Positions 11,801-22,380 of a DNA stretch of 64,000 nucleotides are shown in pieces. This DNA comes from Karalla daura (taxonomy: Eukaryota; Chordata; Actinopteri; Chaetodontiformes; Leiognathidae): assembly GCA_029224185.1 (NCBI GenBank), contig CM055191.1, positions 23,428,257-23,492,256 on the forward strand, given 5' to 3'. Both the position numbers and the translations under genes were made by a program. Each line of letters starts with the position of its first letter. Positions within the stretch are counted from its first letter, which is position 1. Below the pieces are notes generated by a model that was given only the letters and a program-made list of their open reading frames with translations, made no database searches and was not told the origin of the DNA.

Positions 11801-14617
11801 GCAGCATCCACTATTGTTAAAACAGCACGGTTTGAAATGTAAGCCATCCTCTTCATCTTGTGTGCATGCATTGCCATGCACCAAATGACAATAGCATGAC
11901 ATGACAATAGCACAAGCGTGATTGTGGCAGAACTTCTCATTTGAGGAGGAGAGGAATGGGGCTGAAGTTCACGGTCGGGCTTCCGACCTGCGAATCACCG
12001 GGGAGCCTGGATTTGGTGGCACCTTTTCACGACTGCAAGATTTCCCATTCACTCCGAATGTGGTTTCCACGCTTTTCTATTCTCCGTGGCCTCCCAGCCT
12101 CAACATTTAGGCTGGGGTGCTTTTTTAACAACTCCTCATCACTTGGTGATATGGATTCGGCCAAATGCGCGACATGTTTTGGACAACTGATACAAAAAAA
12201 AGATCAATACAGCCTTCGTGAAGCTACTGCTCCAGAGGATTGTGGTTTGGGGGAAACTTTCAACATTTCTGAAACATCCGCACGGATGACGTGTCTGAGG
12301 CTCTTACCGTTCCTCGGAGCGCTGTCGGTTCTCCTCCCTCTTCCTGGCCAGTCTCTCCTCATCTCGGTCCGGCCTGCGCACGCAGACGGAAAGTCAGAAC
12401 CAGAGTGTGTGAAAAAGGACCGGTTAACCTGGAGGGTTCTCCAGACCGAACGGTTGCGGAGCCGAGAGCCCCGTCTGTCTGGGCGCGGGCTCACCTGGAC
12501 GAGCGCTTCCTGCAGCAGCAGCAGCAGCAGCAGCACACCACGATGCTGAGGAGGATGGTTCCACCCAGGACGCCCATGGCGATGATCAGGGCTTCAAAGT
12601 TCACTGGGTCGAGAAGAAATAACAGGTCAAACGTCTGTTTTTATAAGGCGGGTTCAAATGATCCCGAGATCATCTTAAATCATTGAAAGCTGAAACATCC
12701 TTTCCCCGTTTCCCAGTGAGATGACTTGGAACCGAAGACTCGACTGAAATGACAATGCCGCCATCTGCTGGCCGCTCCGCCGCACCGCACGCCCCCCGCC
12801 TTCTCGAACCCGCTTTTTCACTTCCATTTCCCGAGAAAACGCGACCGGCTGGGCCCTTTGTGTGAAGGGGCCAGAGAGCACTGTTGCGACATCTACCCGG
12901 CGGATCCGTTGGTGACGCGTTCCAGCGATAAGGTAAACGCCGCCTTGTCCAAAGCCAGGCCGAACCACCCCGCACCCAAATCAGACCCCTTCAGGGACAG
13001 ACCTCGGCGTACGAGCCACACCGCCAGACCCACAGGCCCATCGTGGATGCTGAGTAGAAATATGACGGAGCCTCAAAAGTTCAATTTGGAACGCGGGGAA
13101 AAAAACATACAACAGGTTCGCAATCAGCAGCCACGGGGTTATATTGCTCGCGAAGCAAAGGTTAAGTCAACACTTGACTCACGCCAGACATCTTAAAACG
13201 CGTAGCGACTGCCATGTTGCAATTTTCACGTCTCTTCGTACGTTCAGGAAGGGACGTACCTCGCAATGTGAATAAGTCTGACGACCTGGGACACCGAAAT
13301 TAAACTCGAAAGCTTAAAAACCTGAAGTAAAGGCGATAAAGGATTGAAGGAGGTGAGACGACGGGATCACTTGCGTGGGCACCGTTCACATAGGTGCCAC
13401 CTCACCTGCGGAGCAAAATGAAACCCTAGTGGCGCGTGGTGGGAACTTTCTGCCCATCGCTTACATCTGGGAGAAAAAAAAACGAGGAAGCAGGCAGAAT
13501 GGAGCATGTGATCACAAGAGGCTTTTTTTCCTCCTTTTCCTCATAGAGATCCAAGATGCCGGTTCGTCGATCACGCCACCCTCCCACCCTCCCACCCCCA
13601 CCACACTGTATTCACCGAAACCCCGTTTCGACGACAGCCGGAACCGCGCCTTGTGTGTGGATCGCGTTAACGGGAGGGCCGGCGGACTCACGCCAACATA
13701 CTCCCCAGCGGGCCTGGGACAGCTGGCACACCGAGGCAGGGGGCAGCAGCCAGCTGACGGGGTACTCGGTGCAGTTGTTGGTGGAGAAGCACCACAGACA
13801 CTGGGCAGAGGAGGAGGAGACAAGCAGAACACAGGCGTGTGACGTCTCGTCAGGAAGAAAGCCAGAAACCAGCTATTTCGCGCACAGGAGGGCAAAAAAA
13901 TAGTCCGATGATTAGAGTGATCAAGCGCGCAACGTGTGTTTACTCACGCATAACTTCTATTTTATAATAACGTCATTGTTTATTAAGTCTGACAAATGTT
14001 GAGCCGCCGTCAAAAATCATGAAGAAAGGCTTGTAGAGACAAAACAATCACTGTCAGAATAGTTACAACGTGTGAACGTTGATTAATGTGTTGATTTGGT
14101 CTCTAAAAGAAACAAAAACAAACAAAAAAGACAAGGAAACTGTTCGTGCCTGCTGCACAAAGTCCAATAAGGTCTCCAAAATCTGTTTTCGTCCGTTCAA
14201 GGTTCTGTCCTAGAGGACTACAGAAGTGCAGAAAATAAAGTCAAAGAAAAAGGTGATCAACTGAATACATTGGACAAACGTCAAATCAAAGGTGTTTACA
14301 CTGTCCTTAACGCCGTATTTCTTGCAAATCGAGCTCTTGTTGGGGGAGAAACGCCACCGTCACGTGCAGTCCCATCTAGGACAGCATCTAGCGGTCACTG
14401 CTAGGCTGAATGCGAGGTGCCGGGAAGTAGAGCGCTGAGACAGCCTCTCACTGCGCAGACGGGGGGGCCGAAATAAATAAGGTTTTTATGACGCTGGCTT
14501 GACTTTTGTTTCTTCTTTCCGGGTGAAAGTCTGCTCTTATCTGACACACATACCCAGGGCAAACCTTACCTTGGCGTGAGGTACACAGGTGTCACAGTTT
14601 TTGAAGGCAGAGCAGGC

Positions 14618-14666
<49 letters not shown>

Positions 14667-15004
14667 AGACAACTTTTTAGAGACTTCTCTCGAAGTAGTA
14701 AACAATGGCAGCAGCCCCACGGCGAAGGCAGCTGTGACGTTTCTGTCAAAGGCACCGCCGAACCAAAGTTACAGCTAACTTCCGCAGGCATATACAGCAC
14801 AATGCCACGGTTCGCAAGGTGCTCCGTCGGCAGACGTCGCGCGATACCCCGCGTTACGTTTGCGGTTTGAAAAAAGAACTACTTACGAGTCGCAGGTGGA
14901 GTTGTCTGACAGCCTCCCAGGCTAACCGAGCTAGCAAACAGCACAGCGGCGCCGAACCACAGCCAGCTGCTCCGTGCCTGTCTCTCGGTGGTGAATGTTG
15001 ACAT
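8577..15004 (-). CDS. pttg1ip: PTTG1-interacting protein (PBF), seven coding exons
   Basis: Joined exons 15004-14887, 14616-14570, 13800-13692, 12603-12495, 12373-12308, 10360-10314 and 8626-8577 give 546 nt, or 181 residues plus TAA. All introns have GT/AG borders and phases match throughout. The order is: hydrophobic signal peptide (about 14-31), PSI-type domain with eight cysteines (41, 47, 50, 56, 59, 65, 80, 90), a sequon at N64, a membrane span (about 95-114), Cys115-122, a highly charged helical segment (about 123-165), and a C-terminus HPYSKFENE. The human protein is 180 residues and ends in a similar YARFENN, so length and layout match. The family is a type I membrane glycoprotein that binds securin (PTTG1), promotes its nuclear entry and cycles through endosomes; Y175-S-K-F fits a YxxPhi endocytic signal. 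The start was chosen because the signal peptide follows and A is at -3. The identification rests on remembered family sequence and is strong. Confidence 0.95.
8684..8786. repeat. (GT)n plus G-quadruplex-type run in intron 6
   Basis: About 35 GT units (8684-8754) are followed by five G runs at 8754-8756, 8758-8760, 8768-8770, 8772-8774 and 8779-8785. The plus strand is the template strand for pttg1ip. Confidence 0.9.
8811..8883. repeat. Compound (GA)n/(GATA)n microsatellite
   Basis: GA units are interspersed with a block of GATA units and end in a second pure GA run. Confidence 0.95.
8912..9007. repeat. (AT)n with a 40-bp tandem duplication
   Basis: GATTGTCAGCCT occurs at 8945-8956 and again at 8985-8996. 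Each copy follows an AT run and is followed by TTAAGAC, giving a 40-bp unit repeated twice. Confidence 0.85.
9566..9586. repeat. C21 homopolymer (intron 6)
   Basis: Twenty-one C on the plus strand, G21 in the pttg1ip pre-mRNA. Confidence 0.95.
9800..9825. repeat. G5-T-G20 run (intron 6)
   Basis: Five G, one T, then twenty G on the plus strand. Confidence 0.95.
9942..9990. repeat. C22 homopolymer and (CA)n (intron 6)
   Basis: C22 at 9942-9963 is followed, after a short spacer, by about twelve CA units. Confidence 0.95.
10314..10360 (-). CDS. pttg1ip: pttg1ip exon 6 (end of charged helix)
   Basis: This 47-nt exon encodes residues 150-165 plus one base, TVERKARHEEIRRKYG. The human equivalent is RHDEIRKKYG, a near match. 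The acceptor is CCAACAG and the donor is G|GTACGT at 10313; a second GTAC lies 4 nt further on, but only the first keeps the frame. Confidence 0.95.
11467..11503. repeat. C22 homopolymer with C-rich tail (intron 5)
   Basis: C22 at 11467-11488 is followed by shorter C runs broken by single A residues. Confidence 0.95.
12308..12373 (-). CDS. pttg1ip: pttg1ip exon 5 (charged cytosolic helix)
   Basis: This 66-nt exon encodes residues 128-149 plus two bases, RPDRDEERLARKREENRQR and onward. The dense alternation of Arg/Lys and Glu fits the cytosolic coiled-coil and basic targeting region of the family. It is separated from exon 4 by only 121 nt. The acceptor is GCGCAG and the donor CG|GTAAGA. Confidence 0.93.
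12495..12603 (-). CDS. pttg1ip: pttg1ip exon 4 (membrane span and Cys8 run)
   Basis: This 109-nt exon encodes residues 92-127 plus two bases. It begins LNFEALIIAMGVLGG, close to the human NFEALIITMSVVGG, and continues into eight consecutive cysteines and RKRSS. The cysteines are all TGC codons, read on the plus strand as (GCA)8 at 12512-12535. The acceptor is ACCCAG and the donor CAG|GTGAGC. Confidence 0.95.
12512..12535. repeat. (GCA)8 trinucleotide repeat inside pttg1ip exon 4
   Basis: Eight perfect GCA units lie on the plus strand, TGC on the sense strand. They encode Cys115 to Cys122 just inside the membrane span. Confidence 0.95.
13692..13800 (-). CDS. pttg1ip: pttg1ip exon 3 (rest of PSI domain)
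   Basis: This 109-nt exon encodes residues 56-91 plus one base, beginning CLWCFSTNNCTEYPVSW. It supplies five cysteines and the conserved LLPPAS and RWGVCW blocks. N64-C-T is a possible N-glycosylation sequon. The acceptor is CTGCCCAG and the donor C|GTGAGT. Confidence 0.95.
14570..14616 (-). CDS. pttg1ip: pttg1ip exon 2 (start of PSI domain)
   Basis: This 47-nt exon encodes residues 40-55 (first codon shared with exon 1) as P-CSAFKNCDTCVPHAK, the first three PSI cysteines. The acceptor CAG sits directly beside a (CT)n run on the sense strand, which serves as its pyrimidine tract. The donor is AAG|GTAAGG. Confidence 0.93.
14620..14663. repeat. (GA)n microsatellite at the exon 2 acceptor
   Basis: About 22 GA units lie on the plus strand. 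On the pttg1ip sense strand this is (CT)n ending two bases before the exon 2 acceptor AG. Confidence 0.95.
14887..15004 (-). CDS. pttg1ip: pttg1ip exon 1 (signal peptide)
   Basis: It starts MSTFTTERQARSSW and encodes residues 1-39 plus one base. The ATG has AAA at -3 to -1. A hydrophobic core (WLWFGAAVLFASSVSL) follows a basic N-terminus, as expected for secretory targeting. The donor is C|GTAAGT at 14886, matching the consensus. Confidence 0.93.
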
Positions 15005-15300
15005 TTTTTGAAAGCCGGGATGTCCCAACGCACGGAAAATCGCGGATTCCTCAAGTTACGGGACTCCGCTGCTCTCGGTCGACGCCGTTGTTTTGAGTCC
15101 GCTCATGGAAGTGGAGCTGTCACTTCCTGGTTGTGTGTGTGTGTGTGTGTGTGGGTGGGTGGGCGCGTTTGATGCCTTCCATGCAGCCGAGGGGGGCGGA
15201 GTCAGACTTCTTGTTTTATGAAACTGCGTAGGCCGGGACTGAGCACCGCCCGCTCGGTCGCGTCGCGTCAGACGCTTCAGGCGCGTCTTTCACATCGTCA
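15005..15300 (-). promoter_or_regulatory. pttg1ip: pttg1ip 5' UTR and CpG-rich promoter region
   Basis: The stretch upstream of the start codon is CpG-rich. It holds GC boxes at 15194-15199 (GGGCGG) and 15246-15251 (CCGCCC), and a GT repeat with GGGT units at 15132-15162. No TATA box is evident. CpG content falls off sharply beyond about 15300. The transcription start cannot be placed. Confidence 0.55.
15132..15162. repeat. (GT)n with GGGT units
   Basis: About ten GT units are followed by GGGTGGGTGGGC. The repeat sits about 130-160 bp upstream of the pttg1ip start codon. Confidence 0.9.
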
Positions 15301-15812
15301 CGCTAAATGAAATGATCAGTATTACATTTCAAACGAAACTCTAAACAAAGCATAGCACCCAAAAAGCATGGCACCCAAAAGAGTGCTTGTTTTACCACCT
15401 AACACTCCCAGCATAGTTGTTTAAACAGTGTGAGGCAGACGAGCTTCTGGCGTATTGAAACATAGAAAGGTGCCGGTGTACACCGGGCTTGAGAGCTGCA
15501 TATGAATGCTCTTATGAGCATTCTATAGACACCAGATATCCTGGGATCACTTTTTACAGATGTATATAAGGGATATAATAACAGGTTTAATATAGGGTAA
15601 GGGTAAGGGATAAGATAACAATACTGATATTAACACCATAAGAATACCAGTAACTATATTATGAAAGCAATATTAATAAACAACAACAACAATAAGATTG
15701 TTGTATATAGTGATATAAGAATGATGATAAGAATAGCAATAACTATACTACTACTATAGTAGTAGTAATACTACTGACCATAATACAGTAATTATAATTC
15801 GACTGAAAAGCA
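15300..15812. other. AT-rich non-coding stretch
   Basis: Composition changes abruptly here from CpG-rich to AT-rich. No gene is visible. It includes a 22-bp palindrome at 15746-15767. Confidence 0.5.
15746..15767. repeat. Perfect 22-bp palindrome
   Basis: TACTACTACTA is followed directly by its exact reverse complement, with no spacer. Confidence 0.95.
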
Positions 15813-15817
15813 GTGTA

Positions 15818-15847
15818 TGATAATAATAATAATAATAATAATAATAA
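15818..15847. repeat. (ATA)n microsatellite
   Basis: About ten perfect trinucleotide units. Confidence 0.95.
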
Positions 15848-15887
15848 ACTGAACACATCCGAAAGTTTTCTGGGTTCCTTTCATTCT

Positions 15888-16115
<228 letters not shown>

Positions 16116-17254
16116 TTATTTAACATGTCTGACATTTGGTACAAACAAATCCCTGTGAAATTTGCTTGAGAACTGAGCTATTTATTTTCAATTGAAGGCA
16201 CATAATTACTGTATGGATGTAATGCACAGTAGGGGCGAGTGGCCCTGTTCCAAGATGGCTGCCTGTAGGCACACGTCTCTAGGGGGCAGCAGTACTCAAT
16301 GTAGCGTTTACGTTCATGTCTATAATTCAACGGGCCATTTTAGGTCAGCATAAATGCCAATCTTTGAAAAGCCTGCTGCTTAATCTTGTCTGCATATCTC
16401 ACTGCACATGTGAGAGCTGCACTAGAATGAAACTTGTCCAGTTCTTGAGTGGTGAGGAATTCACACAGATGTTGCTGAATTTCTCGCTCACTCTGTTATG
16501 AAGTCTGCAGATTTCTTGACTGGAAAAAGAGAAAAAGCTTTCACACCGATGAACCCCATTTTTGTGAATTAATTTCACCAGTAGTGATGTGACTTATTTC
16601 ACCAGTAGTGAAAACTCTGGGTAGGTTAAACCTGAAGTGAAGGAAACTATGTATTCCATTTCTGAAAGGGAGGCAACTTAAACTCAAAGTCACTTACTGT
16701 GACAACTTAAGGGGCATTCACACCAAATGTGTCAGGTGTGAATTGAGTGGCAACTCTACTTTCTAAATCAATTTAAATGGCACAATGACACACAATTTTA
16801 TATCAGATGGTGCAAATGACGCCTTTGGCTTGCCAGGATAAGATGCAAATGATCCCAGTTTACTTATCTGCAACCAAACTGAACAGAAATGTAACAAAAG
16901 AAATATTGTTGAACTAATAATATCATGGTAATATGTTTATTTTACAGTGGAGCCACTATGAAAATACACAAAAATAATCGAATGTTTTGTCCCTAATTCC
17001 CGCATTATATTATGGGAACTGGTGGAGCCCAATCCTAAAAGCTTAATTCATGTAATAAATATATGACATAGGCACTGTCAGTCACCCATCCACCCTAGAC
17101 CTGCAATTCCTTGTTTGCCTGGTTTCCAGTCTAAGTGGAAACTAATGCAAAAAGCCTAAATTAGACATTAACGGGTCTTTCATTTGATTGTGTTGTTTTT
17201 TCTTCCTGAACTTTCTGATTGTGATTGCATGACTGCAACATTCTGAAGGCTGTA

Positions 17255-17400
17255 AACTGATAAACATCCATTTAGAGGCAGGGAATACACCTGGACTGGA
17301 GGGCACACTCCAGCCCATCACAGGGCACACGCACACACACTCACATACACACAGACACACATATACATCATTCACCTCCGTTCAGAAGCAATTTAATGTC
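17255..17400 (-). repeat. Reversed copy of a fish dispersed repeat tail
   Basis: CCAGCCCATCACAGGGCACA and the following CA-rich stretch are the reverse complement of the CCCTGTGATGGACTGGTGAC motif seen at 20158-20180. Such tails are widespread in fish, probably as LINE 3' ends. The family is named only tentatively. Confidence 0.5.
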
Positions 17401-17539
17401 TCCACTATTAGACCTTAATGCATGCTTTTGTACTTGTGAACTCAGAATCTGGTGGATGGTCAGTATTGGAAAGATAATCACAGGCACCGTTTGTGACTCA
17501 GTCTGTGATTTCTGTGTTAAAGCTCCGGTGAGAGTAGAC

Positions 17540-17640
17540 TGTTGCCTCTGGCTCCAGGGTGTGAACTGGTGAATGGTTGAATGGGATGTGTGTGTCTGTA
17601 AAGTGCTTTGAGTGGACTAGAAGATACTGTACCATGTGTT
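17540..17640 (+). repeat. Fish dispersed repeat fragment
   Basis: GAATGGTTGAATGGGATGTG and TAAAGTGCTTTGAGTGGACT match, from memory, a very common teleost repeat tail. A related piece (GAAAAGCACTATATAAGAAC) lies at 21370. Confidence 0.5.
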
Positions 17641-18650
17641 GCTCTGATGTAAATTGGTTTCAATCAAAGTGTTTTTTAAATGGCTTAATGCCCATGACTT
17701 GAAAAGAGGAGCAACAGGTAAAAGGACAAAGGTTACTGGCAGTGGCAGTTTGTTCATAGGAGTCATTTTTACAATGCACTATCAAGCAGGGAGACGGCTG
17801 TTTCTCAGTGTCAAAGCACGCAAGTTCGTACCTGTGAACATGTGAAGACTGGACTTTGCAAGTTCACTTGAAAGAACAAACTCCCAGAGAACACAAGGAC
17901 AGGAGGATGAAATGCATTGTGGGAGATGTACCTCCCCAAACTTTTTTTAAAGTCCAATCAGGCTAAGGTCGTGCTTCAAATCCCGCCCCTTTTGTGGGTC
18001 TTCAGCAAACCCAGTCAGCTTGAAATAGGTACAACGGCTCTCCCACTGACGTTTTACATTCATCCCATTGACGATTGACATTTATAAATCTTTTTCTTTC
18101 TTTCTTTATTAAAAAAACAGGCCCTCAATGCACTCTCCGTGGGGTTATATGTGTGCTCACTAGTGCGCTTACTATACATAAAACATAACAGCATAGTGCG
18201 GGGTGGCCACTACACCATTCAACTCTTGTGCGGACCGGAACCAGAGTTACAGACTTGTGTCATCTCTCTGAGAAAGTTAAAAAACATGAACTTCTAAAAT
18301 TGTCAGTATTTGGGAGAGTGAATATCACCATGTTTGTTTATAAATGAATTTGACCTCGGATCCATCAATGAACTCTGAACTCAGTGCTACCTACCAATGG
18401 ATAAATTGCTCAGCTACCAGGCCAATGCAAAGTATACATGGGAGCATTTATGTTCTATGCAAGTCCAGGTTTGTGCATACAAATCACATGCATAGAGCAT
18501 AAAGGAGCCTTTATTGGTTACCTTAGACATTATTGGAAAAATTGCCACCCCTGACAAAATTTTCAGGATCCACCGCTGGTCACTAAACATGGAGAGATAA
18601 ATATTAGACCACATAAGTGAAAGTCTTTTATTTGTAACAGCAAAAACATA

Positions 18651-18880
18651 TCAATCAATCAATCAATCAGTCTTTATTTATGTGCTATACAGTGTTTACT
18701 GCAGTAATGTTGTGTGGGAATGATTGACACCCCTGTCTTATATGCCTTCACATTGGCTCAGGAACAACTCCCAGGAAAACCCAGAGAGGGAAAAAAAGGA
18801 AGAAACCTCAGGGTGACAGACAGAGGAGGGGATCCTCACCCAGGACCAGCAGGGGGGCACAAGCAGAACAGTCACAATCA
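18651..18880 (+). repeat. Teleost dispersed repeat, (TCAA)n start
   Basis: Tandem TCAA units (18651-18669) lead into TCTTTATTTATGTGCTATAC. AACTCCCAGGAAAACCCAGA and GGAAGAAACCTCAGGGTGAC follow. This resembles a repeat seen across many fish genomes that begins ATCAATCTTTATTTATATAG. The match is from memory. Confidence 0.6.
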
Positions 18881-18900
18881 GCAAAATACACACTACAGAC

Positions 18901-19040
18901 AGAAGACAGATAAACAGAGTAATTTACAGCACATAGGTTGCAGGTAACGTATCTAGGGGCATACACAGACATGACAGACAGACAAACAGAACGGTTTACA
19001 GCACATAGGTTACAAGTAGCATCTGGGACAAGCATGCACT
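18901..19040. repeat. 72-bp tandem duplication
   Basis: TTTACAGCACATAGGTT occurs at 18923-18939 and 18995-19011 with similar flanks on both sides (ACAGA[T/C]AAACAGA before it). A weaker third copy (ATTTTACAGAGTGTACAG) lies near 19108. Confidence 0.8.
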
Positions 19041-19199
19041 ATGAAAAATGTGCACAATACGTAAGGACTGGCAAGTAAGACTAGCAGTTTATAGACACAG
19101 ACAGAGCATTTTACAGAGTGTACAGATACGCAATTACCTGTGGCAGATGAAGACAGGACCGGGGAGGTTAGGGTTAGGTCCCTGGAGTGACATGTTAGT

Positions 19200-22100
19200 C
19201 CCATGCAGTCAGGCCAACACAGAGAGCATCACAGCATCATGACACTAAGAAATGGGGCCAAGTGGGGTTATTGATACACAGTTGATCGACTGTCACATGG
19301 TGCATCAGGACACTTTTTGAGTGTTTTTTTTTTTACTAAAATTGATTAAATGCTCGATTAAGATACAACCATTATTCATATATATATTTATCTTAGGCTA
19401 TTGTGCCTTATTTCATTTGTATAAAAAACATATTTTGCCACTTCCACGGTGAACAAACTAGAAACATCACTCCTGCATCACACCTACTTTGTGGATCACA
19501 CCTGCAGTTTCTAAAGTTTATAGAAATTAGAAAAAGTGGTTCAGTCTCGGCAGCCTCCCCCTAATGCTGCTCTGACCTAAATCAGGGAAGTCCAAATCCA
19601 CTTTATTCATGAGGTTTGAGCTGAAATAGATGACAGGTTGGCCAATATCCTCATCCTGCTGTCGCCCTGTAGCTGACGTCCAATCTTCATCTGTTCAGAG
19701 GAACACTCCTCAAAACATGGAGATTCCAAAAAAATTCAGGTGCTGTCTAAAATATGAACAACAACAGGAGGCGATCATTTGCAAGTGAATAATTGCTGTT
19801 CATTAGTTCTATACAGTCTGCTTTAGATCAAGAGCCATCTTCTATTTAAAATAAATTATGTATATTTAAAAACATATACACCTGTATATCAAAAATACAT
19901 ACATATATGCATGTAAATGTAGTTACAAGTCACAAAACAAAATAATTCTGTATTCATTAATTTGAACAAATTTAAAATATTAAAAATGAATATTCACAGG
20001 GACAAATACAGCAAACGAATTTGCATGTTCTATCTGTTTATGTTTGTGTGTGTGTATTGGTTTCCTCTGGTTCCCTCCCACTATTCAAAAACATGCATTA
20101 AACAGCTGGAGCTTCTAAAATGTCCCTAGGTATGAGTGAGAGAGTGAATGGTGTATGTGCCCTGTGATGGACTGGTGACCTGGTGGGCATGAAATGTGAA
20201 GATGAATTGATGAATGAACAAAAACAGCAGATGTGATGATAAAGCCAGTAAAGGCTTAAGGTCACTCTTCACTTTTGATAATGCATCTTCTAGTAGAGAG
20301 AGAGTACTAGAGAGTAAGAGTCCATGTCCACATCATAGATTCTCCTGACGTGTAGAGCTCTCATGGAAAAGTGCATTTCTGCTTTCACATACTCCCTTAT
20401 TTGGTGGTGGAGTGCAGCCTGACATTTGTCTTCAAAATGCCCCATTTTCCAGGTCTTCAGTTTGGACTATAGCATGTGATTCACATCATTTTCATACACA
20501 TGAAGCCTTTCAGTGTGATCTATGTGAAGTGTCTGCCATGATTATGTTTCATACATTTATGCAGGAGTTTTTCCATAACCGCCTTTTCATGCAAGCTTTT
20601 GGAGCCACGTTTGAACTTACAGTACCCCGGATCGGCCATAAGGTGGTGTTGGAGGCCTGCTGAAGATAGCCTTCAGCCCTCGGCTATAATCATGTGGAGA
20701 GGGACAGTGCTCCAGAGGGAGGAGGGGGAAGAGAGCGGATCAAGTGAAGTGAAGCTACTTTTATTCTCAAACATGAATGCATTCTCCTCTATGTGCTTCT
20801 GACTGACTAAGTGCATTAATTCCAGTGACTTCATAGTTATTTCAGTAGTTCATGGATCAGGTTATGCCTATATTTCTTAAGAAATGTCAGAGTACATCTG
20901 CAGAATGCATTCACAGGCTGCGTCATTTTCAGAATGAACCCAGTCATTTTGTCAATACCTCCAGGTGCACCTATCACATGTTGCTTTCTATTTATTGACT
21001 AGATATCTGCAGTGTCTAGAGTCAGGTATTGTAAAAAAATAAAATAAAAAAGTATTTTGTTTTGTTAATTGTTATATTTTGCCTGTTCATACTTGAGCTC
21101 ACACTGTGCTTACTTAGTTCTCCTCTGTGTCCCTCAGTCCGTCTTATTCCCTCACTCCCATGGCTTACTTTAATTAATTCCCCTTATTATGTTTCTCATT
21201 AGGGCGTTGACAGTCTTTTAGACGTGTTTTTAGCTCATTTCAGTTGAAGACTTTGTTTTAAATGACAAAGATGAAGAGGAAACATTTTTCATTTTAGCAC
21301 ATTCATGTTGTGACATACAGAGCAATGGGAGAAAAAATAGGGATTACTACGGATCCATATCCGAGACAAGAAAAGCACTATATAAGAACCAGTCCATTCC
21401 ATTTACTGGACCATTACATCACTCATAGAGCCTCACTGGATATGTGGACACAAGATCATAATCAAAGACCCAATCTGATGCTGTTTCCAGCAGCCAGACA
21501 CTTCTCTCAGCACATTGTGGACACTGCCAACTGTACAGGAAGGATTAAGAGTGTTCCCTGATTTCTCACAGATTTTCTTTACACAGGAAATTATATCAGC
21601 CCTTCCATTCCAGCAACCAACGGAGTTGTCTCCCTTCAGGCTCTCCTGTGGCTGTCGCGTTGTAAAGATTCAACACAGGTGAGGCTTTTAGAAGACATGA
21701 TTAATGGTTCCCTTTAATAATTCCCAAATCATTGTGCTGCCCCTAGGGGTACATCATGTGTCAGTGAATCTATGTTACCATTTGCCATTCACAGTGGTTA
21801 TGGTCTGGTTAAACTGAAACAAAGTTGGTTAGTAAGGTTTAAAAAGAAAGGTCTTGGTTTGAGTTAAAGTCACTGTATTCTTTCTTTCTTTCTTTCTTAC
21901 AGAAAGCACTGACATGGTTTAAAGAGAGCACAGCAGAAAATCATCACCTTTAAATCATCGTCATATTCATCATTCTGTATTTGAAACAATCTTCGTGTCC
22001 ACCTGATGAATGCACAGTCACTTCGACAGCTCTAATTTGATCTCTACAAATTCCACTCAGATCGCAGCCAAAATCTCACCCATTGCTGCATGAGCTTCGC

Positions 22101-22380
22101 CAGCCAGTCCATCTACGCTTTTTGACATTTAGGGGCAGAGCAGGTTCTGAAATAACTGGATGAGGGCGGTCAGACGAGCAAATTATTAGCGTCGCCATTC
22201 GTTGAATTGACAATAGGCAGAAAGTGGACATTGTGTGTGTGTGTGTTGGATTTTGCAGCAGAAGTAACTGCGGTCAGTAAAGGGCTGTAATAGAGAGACA
22301 AAACCCTAATAATGGGTGAGCTTGTCAACTCCAGAGTCTGCCGCAAGATTCCCAAGTCCACAGTCATCAATATGCACACC
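19200..22380. other. Non-coding AT-rich stretch
   Basis: No exon can be supported. It contains repeat fragments at 20060-20200 and 21370-21410 and a short TTTC run near 21882-21898. Confidence 0.5.
20060..20200 (+). repeat. Dispersed repeat tail, probably LINE-derived
   Basis: GGTTTCCTCTGGTTCCCTCC, then AAAACATGCATTAAACAGCT, then GTGAATGGTGTATGTGCCCT and GTGATGGACTGGTGACCTGG follow in the order typical of a common vertebrate/fish repeat 3' end. Confidence 0.6.

Larger units (their letters stand above)
16120..18640. other. Non-coding stretch with repeat fragments
   Basis: No exon can be supported. Fragments of dispersed repeats are visible at 17255-17400 and 17540-17640, with a TTTC run near 18086-18108. 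Confidence 0.5.

Noticed and set aside
11941..12549. 202-codon plus-strand frame
   Set aside because: Antisense shadow of pttg1ip exons 4 and 5 and their introns.
15595..15615. Telomere-like GGGTAAGGGTAAGGGATAAG
   Set aside because: The unit is TAAGGG with only about three copies, not vertebrate TTAGGG.
17965..17995. Possible tRNA B-box (GTGCTTCAAATCCCGCCCC)
   Set aside because: No A-box at the right distance and no cloverleaf.
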